A stretch of 64,000 nucleotides of DNA from Staphylococcus simulans (GTDB lineage Bacteria; Bacillota; Bacilli; Staphylococcales; Staphylococcaceae). The position numbers and the translations under genes were made by a program. The notes under the pieces are model-generated. The model had not been told where the DNA came from. It did not search any database and saw nothing but the letters and a program-made list of their open reading frames with translations. How positions within the stretch are numbered: position 1 is the stretch's first letter; the number at the start of each line of letters is the position of its first letter. The DNA is taken from NCBI RefSeq assembly GCF_003043455.1, contig NZ_PZGG01000003.1, forward strand, positions 1 through 64,000. The letters are read 5' to 3'. This document shows positions 59,280 through 64,000 of the stretch, piece after piece.

Positions 59280-59888
59280 ATGTATATAAATCCAAAAGAC
59301 TTAGAAACAGGAAATATGTATAAAATGTTGATAGGTACAGTGACACCTAGACCAATTGCTTTTGTCACTTCACAAGATGAAGAAGGTAATGTAAATGCAG
59401 CACCCTTTGCATTCTTTAACGTAGTATGTCCTGAACCACCGATGTTAATGATATCTGTAGGTAAAGATAATGGGGCGTTAAAAGATACAAGTGCAAATAT
59501 CTTAAACACTAAAGAATTTGTCGTGCATATTGTAGACGAAGGTATCGTTAAAGATGTGGTGAAAACAGGCGATAATTATGAGTCTGATGTAAACGAGTTA
59601 GACATGACTGATCTTACAACAACTGATTCTAAAGTTGTGAATGTTCCTAGTGTAAAAGAAGCCAAAGTTCGCTACGAATGTGAATTGGTTCATCATTTAG
59701 AATTAGGAGATAAACAAAAAGGTACAGATATGCTTGTAGGACAAATAAAATCAATATACATCGATGATGAAATCTATGATGTAGATAAAGCCTATGTGGA
59801 TGTTGAAAAATTAAATCCAATTACACGTGTAGTAGGTAATCATTATGTAAGAATTGGTGAACCTGTAGAAGACTTATTAGATAAATAA
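59280..59888 (+). CDS. Flavin reductase family protein (FMN-binding split barrel)
   Basis: Protein of 202 residues matching the flavin-reductase-like/YwrF group: MLIGTVTPRPIAFVTSQDEEGNVNAAPFAFFN near 15-46 and PPMLMISVG near 52-60 form the FMN site. It may reduce free flavin or act on a small electrophile; substrate not clear. The GAAAGGTG site at 59264-59271 best serves ATG 59280 (MYINPKDL), rather than ATG 59274 or the longer frame. Single gene. Confidence 0.8.
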   Translation: MYINPKDLETGNMYKMLIGTVTPRPIAFVTSQDEEGNVNAAPFAFFNVVCPEPPMLMISVGKDNGALKDTSANILNTKEFVVHIVDEGIVKDVVKTGDNYESDVNELDMTDLTTTDSKVVNVPSVKEAKVRYECELVHHLELGDKQKGTDMLVGQIKSIYIDDEIYDVDKAYVDVEKLNPITRVVGNHYVRIGEPVEDLLDK

Positions 59889-59907
59889 AAGCCACTATTT
59901 GTATAAA

Positions 59908-59960
59908 GAAAGGTCTAACATTGATGGATGAATTTTATCAATGCTAGACCTTCTTTTTTT
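59908..59960. terminator. Bidirectional terminator
   Basis: AAGGTCTAACATTGAT pairs with ATCAATGCTAGACCTT (one mismatch) around about 11 bases, then T-rich sequence; shared with the convergent SDR gene. Confidence 0.85.
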
Positions 59961-60771
59961 AACTTAAGCGTCTGGCAATGTGATCAAAGAGTCTTGCTGG
60001 TAAAATGGCATGTAAGAAAACAAGAGGTTTTGCGCCCATACCGATTAAATAACGTGCTTTAGGTTTCTTTTTTGAAACGGCTTTAAGAATAGTATCGGCA
60101 ATAATTTTAGGATTTGAAAGTAGATTAGAACTATATTGTTTGTGCATACCTTCTGCTGCTTTAAATGCCGCTTTTTCATACGCGCCGCCTTTAGCAGATG
60201 CTGCTAATTGATCTGCTGCAATATGACCCCAATCAGTTTTGATGCCACCAGGTTCAATAATAGAAACTTCAATGCCAAATGGCTCTACTTCCATTCTTAA
60301 AGCATCACTGAAAGCTTCTAAAGCATATTTAGTGGCATGGTACCATGCGCCAAAGTATGAAGTGAAACGGCCGCCCATTGAGGATATATTAATGATTTTT
60401 CCAGAATGTTGTTTACGCATATAGGGCAAAACTAATTGAGTAAGACGTGCTAAACCAAAAAGATTTACTTCGAATTGTTTTCTTGCTTCTGAAATTTTCA
60501 CGTCTTCTATAGCTCCGTATGAACCATAACCCGCATTATTAATGAGAATATCAATGCGATTTTGTTCTGAAATCACTTGTTTAACAGTTTTTTGTATAGA
60601 TGATTCATCTGTAATATCCATTTTTATTGCATGTATATTTTTTAAAGCGTTCAGTTTTTCTATTCTTCTACCAACACCATAAACAATGTATCCTTTATTA
60701 GCTAAAAGTTGTGCCGTTTGAAAACCAATTCCACTTGTTGCACCTGTGATTAATACGACTTGTTTGGACAT
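59959..60771 (-). CDS. Short-chain dehydrogenase/reductase
   Basis: Classical SDR of 270 residues. Cofactor motif TGATSGIG at 9-16, structural NNAG at 78-81, catalytic Ser near 130-131 and Tyr144-x3-Lys148 in YHATK. Gly-Arg-Arg after the second strand (GVGRR near 33-37) favours NADP. Substrate unknown. ATG with AAAGGAATG. Divergent from the cold-shock gene. Confidence 0.87.
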   Translation of the reverse strand: MSKQVVLITGATSGIGFQTAQLLANKGYIVYGVGRRIEKLNALKNIHAIKMDITDESSIQKTVKQVISEQNRIDILINNAGYGSYGAIEDVKISEARKQFEVNLFGLARLTQLVLPYMRKQHSGKIINISSMGGRFTSYFGAWYHATKYALEAFSDALRMEVEPFGIEVSIIEPGGIKTDWGHIAADQLAASAKGGAYEKAAFKAAEGMHKQYSSNLLSNPKIIADTILKAVSKKKPKARYLIGMGAKPLVFLHAILPARLFDHIARRLS

Positions 60772-61143
60772 ATCATCATTCCTTTTCTATTTAGTGAATT
60801 AATCATACCTGATTAATGAGAATTATGGAATTAAATTGCATGCTAATCAATTTCGCTTGATTTATTATAGATTTATAGGTTTCGTTTTTCATTATCTTAA
60901 TGACAAATACTTGTGATTTTTTGTGATTTTAATGATTATATTGTCTGAATAAATGTGGTATCTAAATTATTTTGAGGAAATGAGACAAAAGGGTATACAA
61001 ATCTAAATAATGGGTGTAGTATAGTACTTAAGTAATTGTTCGTGAAATTGATTTGCAGTTTTAATTCGTATGAATTTACTCCCATTGATTTTTATAGACA
61101 AGTTACAAATATTCGTGCAAAAGCACATACGGAGGATTTTTAT
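60772..61143. other. SDR-cspC intergenic region
   Basis: 372 AT-rich bases. On the minus strand TATGAT at about 60808-60813 could be the SDR -10. On the plus strand TATAGT at 61020-61025 may start a leader of about 120 bases in front of cspC, in keeping with the long leaders of cold-shock genes. An in-frame TTG at 61036 would extend cspC by 36 residues but has no ribosome site. No other gene seen. Confidence 0.45.
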
Positions 61144-61347
61144 ATGAATAGTGGTACAGTTAAATGGTTTAACGCAGAAAAAGGTTTTGGATTTATCGAA
61201 AGAGAAGATGGTAACGACGTATTCGTACATTTCTCAGCTATCCAAGGCGAAGGCTACAAATCATTAGAAGAAGGCCAAAAAGTTGACTTCGACATCGTTG
61301 AAGGCGACCGTGGCGAACAAGCTGCAAACGTTGTAAAAATGTCATAA
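61144..61347 (+). CDS. cspC: Cold-shock protein, probably CspC
   Basis: Single-stranded nucleic-acid-binding OB-fold protein of 67 residues: RNP1 KGFGFIE at 13-19 and RNP2 VFVHF at 26-30. These proteins melt RNA structure and affect stress responses. The ATG at 61144 follows CGGAGG by eight bases. Which staphylococcal paralogue it is rests on its position beyond ssrA as remembered for cspC. A strong terminator follows. Confidence 0.85.
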   Translation: MNSGTVKWFNAEKGFGFIEREDGNDVFVHFSAIQGEGYKSLEEGQKVDFDIVEGDRGEQAANVVKMS

Positions 61348-61364
61348 TTTTTACCTAAGCTGAT

Positions 61365-61408
61365 TAAAGCAGCACAACAATCTGGAGAGGTTGTTGTGCT
61401 GCTTTTTT
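61365..61408. terminator. Terminator after cspC
   Basis: AAAGCAGCACAACAA pairs perfectly with TTGTTGTGCTGCTTT around ten bases, followed by T-tract; A-rich flank allows use by the convergent lipoprotein gene. Confidence 0.92.
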
Positions 61409-61419
61409 ATTTGTCTTTT

Positions 61420-62175
61420 TTATTGTTTGTAGTGATCAAATTTACCGGCTTCGATGTCTGCTTCTCTTCGTTCTATTTCGTCATAAACTGCTTGTTGTTC
61501 AGCTTCATCGCCTTCATAGTATCCTTGTTCAATCGCATGTTTGGTTTGGATTTCAGCTGATGATAATCCACCGTTATATTTTTTACGTAAAGCATCAATA
61601 TATTCTTCTTCTGTTTGTGCTGCATTAATTTCTGCATTTACATCTTCTGTCGGTTCCTCAGCTTGTGATTGTGCATTTTGGTCGTATACGGATTGTTCGG
61701 CACCACTTTCTACACGTAGTGAGCTCTCATAAGCAGCACTCGCAGGACCTTCTGTGACATTCCCTTGCGGAATAACGCCATTCGCAACAGCGCTATTATA
61801 TGCTTTGATTTTATCGATTTCTGCATAATTACCATAGATTACACTTTCCAATGTTGCTCTGTCGGTAATATTGCTTAAATTAATTTGTTGACTTTGTTGG
61901 TTTTGTTGAGGCTGTTCTTCTTTAGAGGATTCATCTTGATTTTGGTTATTAGATGCTTCATTGTTTGCTTGTTGTTCGTTTTGTTTATTGCTTTCTTTCT
62001 GTTGATTATCATCTGTGTCTTTTTTGTTTTCTTTTTCATCATTTTTAGATTGTGATTTGTCTTTCTTTTCAGTGGCTGCTTTGTCTTCAGTATCTTCTTT
62101 TGTTTTTTCATCACTTTGACCGCATGCTGAAATAATCAATATGCTCATGACTAATAGGGTGAATAGTTTTTTCAT
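61420..62175 (-). CDS. Acidic lipoprotein with a disordered linker
   Basis: Protein of 251 residues. Lipoprotein signal with lipobox ISAC, Cys18. Residues 20-95 are almost only Lys, Glu, Asp, Asn, Gln and Ser and should be disordered. The C-terminal part (about 96-251) is acidic and probably helical (RATLESVIYGNYAEIDKIKAYNSA; EEYIDALRKKYNGGLSSAEIQTK). No family recognised. ATG at 62175 with AAAGGATG replaces a longer frame. Likely tethered to the outer membrane face. Confidence 0.75.
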   Translation of the reverse strand: MKKLFTLLVMSILIISACGQSDEKTKEDTEDKAATEKKDKSQSKNDEKENKKDTDDNQQKESNKQNEQQANNEASNNQNQDESSKEEQPQQNQQSQQINLSNITDRATLESVIYGNYAEIDKIKAYNSAVANGVIPQGNVTEGPASAAYESSLRVESGAEQSVYDQNAQSQAEEPTEDVNAEINAAQTEEEYIDALRKKYNGGLSSAEIQTKHAIEQGYYEGDEAEQQAVYDEIERREADIEAGKFDHYKQ

Positions 62176-62254
62176 TAAATCTACATCCTTTCTATCTGTA
62201 TGTGTATTCATTTAACTATAACCATCTTTCAGATAGTATGAAACCCTTTTCAAA

Positions 62255-62281
62255 ATAAAAAAGACCTGCGTAAACAGGTCT
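62255..62281 (-). terminator. Terminator after the ktrB-like gene
   Basis: Minus-strand AGACCTG/CAGGTCT stem (62262-62268, 62275-62281) with a six-base loop, followed on that strand by six T. It separates the potassium gene from the lipoprotein gene. Confidence 0.8.
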
Positions 62282-62294
62282 GGTGAAAGCTTCT

Positions 62295-63599
62295 TTATAA
62301 GTGGATGTTCCCTTTGGCATATTGATAAAATCGTTTTTTACTTGGGATGAAGAGTGCTAATACTGTGACAACACCTAATTTACCGCAAATCATCACAATA
62401 ATAATGATAATTTTAGTAAGTGTTCCATATTCAGATGTAAAATTCATACTTAAGCCAACTGTACCGAAGGCGGATACGACTTCGAATATGACTTTCATAA
62501 AAGGTGTTGTTTCGTTTAATAGACTAACTATAAATGTAACGGTTAATACAAAGATAAAGCTGACTGTTGTGATAGTGATGGCTTTTGCGATTGTTCTAGG
62601 TTTGATTGTTCGGCTAAAGATTGTGGTATGATCTTCGTTACGTAGAGTACTATAAACAAACATAATCATGACAATAAATGTTGTGACTTTAATACCACCT
62701 GCAGCACTAAACGGTGCACCACCGATAAACATAAGTACCATCATCATCAAAGCGGTAGGGGTATGAATCAGTTCTAAGTCAACAGATTGGAAACCTGCTG
62801 TTCTTGTTGTAACAGATTGGAAGAAAGAAGTTCCAAGTTTACCCCACATACTGAAAGGTCTCAAAGTATTATTGAATTCTAATAGATAGTAGAGTGCCAT
62901 GCCGCCAAAAATTAAGACTAATGTTGTTGAAAGCACAACTTTAGTATGTAACTTCAGTTTATTTAATCTTCTTGTTCTGACTAAATCTGACATGACAACA
63001 GGTCCGAGTCCGCCCATAATAATTAAAATGGGAATGACAAGCGTAACAACTGGATCATCATTAAATCCAATCATATTTTTAGAAAATAGTGCAAACCCTG
63101 CATTGTTAAATGCTGAAATAGAGGTAAAGATACTGATAAACAACCCTTTACCGAACCCGTATCTAGGTACAAATGACAAAGCAAGTAATAGCATGCCTAT
63201 AAACTCTGTAGACAAACTATAGAGGGTTAATTGACGAATTAAGCGAACCATGCCGCCAGGTTCATCAACATTCCAAGTGACCATGATTAATTTACGTTCG
63301 TGCATTGAAATTCTGCGATTCGCTATGATTAAAGTGAGTGTTGTAATGGTCACAATCCCTAAACCGCCAATTTGAATTAGAAACATTATAATAAGGTCGC
63401 CAAGCCAGTTGAATTGGGAAGTAATATCAACTGTTGATAAACCAGTGACTGTAAATGCGCTGGATGCTACAAAGAATGCATCAATAAAAGATGTATATTG
63501 CTTACCAGTCCATGGCAAATATAATAACAGTGCACCTAACAATGTAGTGCTCAGAAATAGTAATAAATAAACAGTTAAGGGTTTCTTTAAGTAAGCCAC
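62295..63599 (-). CDS. Ktr-type potassium uptake membrane subunit (TrkH/KtrB family)
   Basis: Membrane protein of 434 residues made of four M1-P-M2 repeats. The four selectivity-filter segments are visible: TVTGLS near 50-55, AFNNAGF near 163-169, TTRTAGF near 266-272 and GTVGLS near 380-385. It would import K+ (with Na+) when gated by the cytoplasmic ring protein KtrA/KtrC, which is not encoded here. Staphylococci have KtrB and KtrD and I cannot decide between them. GTG start with GAAGGTG. TATAAT at 63655-63660 (minus) is a likely -10. Confidence 0.88.
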   Translation of the reverse strand: MAYLKKPLTVYLLLFLSTTLLGALLLYLPWTGKQYTSFIDAFFVASSAFTVTGLSTVDITSQFNWLGDLIIMFLIQIGGLGIVTITTLTLIIANRRISMHERKLIMVTWNVDEPGGMVRLIRQLTLYSLSTEFIGMLLLALSFVPRYGFGKGLFISIFTSISAFNNAGFALFSKNMIGFNDDPVVTLVIPILIIMGGLGPVVMSDLVRTRRLNKLKLHTKVVLSTTLVLIFGGMALYYLLEFNNTLRPFSMWGKLGTSFFQSVTTRTAGFQSVDLELIHTPTALMMMVLMFIGGAPFSAAGGIKVTTFIVMIMFVYSTLRNEDHTTIFSRTIKPRTIAKAITITTVSFIFVLTVTFIVSLLNETTPFMKVIFEVVSAFGTVGLSMNFTSEYGTLTKIIIIIVMICGKLGVVTVLALFIPSKKRFYQYAKGNIHL

Positions 63600-63776
63600 A
63601 TAAACACCTTCTTTAATAAGCTAGATTTTGGTGTAGATTTCAAATACATCTGTTATTATACAACCATTTCTGGTAATTGCATCTATTATTTATCGGAAAA
63701 TAAAAATTAATTTTTTGTAAAGATTTTAAAGGTTGATTGCAATCTTCAACTTTAGCCAGATAGGGTACCAATATTG

Positions 63777-63782
63777 TATAAT
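63777..63782 (+). promoter_or_regulatory. -10 element before the LemA-family gene
   Basis: TATAAT 35 bases before the start codon; no good -35. Upstream, AAAGGTTGA (63728-63736) and TCAACTTT (63746-63753) form an imperfect inverted repeat. Confidence 0.4.
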
Positions 63783-63816
63783 TAAAATAAATCATTTTAA
63801 GCAAAAGGAGAAAAAT

Positions 63817-64000
63817 ATGAAGAAAATACTTACACCGCTTATTATTATCGGCATTGTTATTGTCATCATTGGTGTTACAATGATTGGTCCATATAATAAA
63901 CTTGTCGGTATGGATGAAGATACGAACACAGCACTTTCAAATATCGATAATCAACTACAACGCCGTGTAGATTTAATCCCTAACCTTGTAAACACTGTTA
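63817..64000 (+). CDS. LemA-family protein (partial, cut by the window end)
   Basis: The first 61 codons are present. An N-terminal helix (about 7-25, LIIIGIVIVIIGVTMIG) anchors the protein with its C-terminal part outside or at the membrane. The segment following, with ALSNIDNQLQRRVDLIPNLVNTV near 40-61, is the LemA family hallmark. Function of bacterial LemA proteins is not settled. ATG at 63817 with AAAAGGAG seven bases upstream. The 3' part lies beyond 64000. Confidence 0.85.
   Translation, partial: MKKILTPLIIIGIVIVIIGVTMIGPYNKLVGMDEDTNTALSNIDNQLQRRVDLIPNLVNTV

Noticed and set aside
61036-61143. 36-residue N-terminal extension of the cold-shock protein
   Set aside because: The family starts at the Met encoded at 61144, which has a perfect GGAGG; the extension begins at TTG without one.
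63600-63816. c-di-AMP (ydaO-type) riboswitch before the potassium transporter gene
   Set aside because: The gap on the minus strand is only about 60 bases from -10 to start and shows no such fold.
57900-64000. Genomic island integrated at the 3' end of ssrA
   Set aside because: No integrase and no second copy of the tmRNA 3' sequence was seen in the window.

Overview
This window is a low-GC Firmicute chromosome segment. Protein sequences, gene order and regulatory motifs all point to Staphylococcus. The order sstABCD, murB, gdpS, tagO, comFA/comFC, hpf, secA, prfB, csbA, uvrBA, hprK-lgt, trxB, rapZ-yvcK-whiA, clpP, gapR-gapA-pgk-tpiA-gpmI-eno, secG-est-rnr-smpB-ssrA matches what I know of staphylococcal chromosomes. 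Beyond ssrA there is no sign of the S. aureus clfA/vwb/nuc block; a short set of housekeeping-like genes fills that place. This suggests a non-aureus species, perhaps of the S. carnosus/simulans group, which I cannot settle from sequence alone.

Layout. 1-4000: a Fur-boxed iron-siderophore ABC importer. 4050-8740: cell-wall (murB) and redox (brxC) genes, small unknowns, two lipoprotein or zinc-protein genes and a degenerate glycerate-kinase-like protein. 8850-14640: mostly minus-strand genes (pepT, a split ThrE-type exporter, the GGDEF protein gdpS, YigZ) around plus-strand tagO. 14790-25010: fakB1, comFA/comFC, hpf, secA, the frameshifted prfB, a WalR-boxed LysM-CHAP cell-wall hydrolase, an HD hydrolase and csbA. 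25080-30220: a LexA-boxed uvrB-uvrA operon in which uvrA has an in-frame amber stop. 30370-38250: hprK, lgt, an acetyltransferase, a TPR protein, trxB, rapZ, yvcK and whiA. 38250-45080: MFS and BrnQ transporters, tRNA-Arg, CtsR-boxed clpP, an epimerase, a strong small-RNA candidate and a glutamine-rich membrane-anchored protein. 45380-52740: the gapR-led lower glycolysis cluster. 52830-57940: secG, esterase, rnr, smpB and tmRNA. 58050-64000: a YdcF-type membrane protein, flavin reductase, SDR, cold-shock protein, lipoprotein, a KtrB-type potassium channel subunit and the start of a LemA-family gene.

Functionally the window is core genome: envelope building, protein export and quality control, glycolysis with its dedicated repressor, DNA repair and trans-translation. 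I found no prophage, insertion sequence or CRISPR array. The observations most worth follow-up are the nonsense codon in uvrA next to an intact SOS box; the RNA candidate at 43576-43710 with C-rich loops; a long-stem transcript candidate at 7406-7485; a probable CTG start for comFA; the loss of most catalytic motifs in the glycerate-kinase homologue; and several unassigned palindromic operator-like sites. I did not identify a clearly novel multi-gene system.
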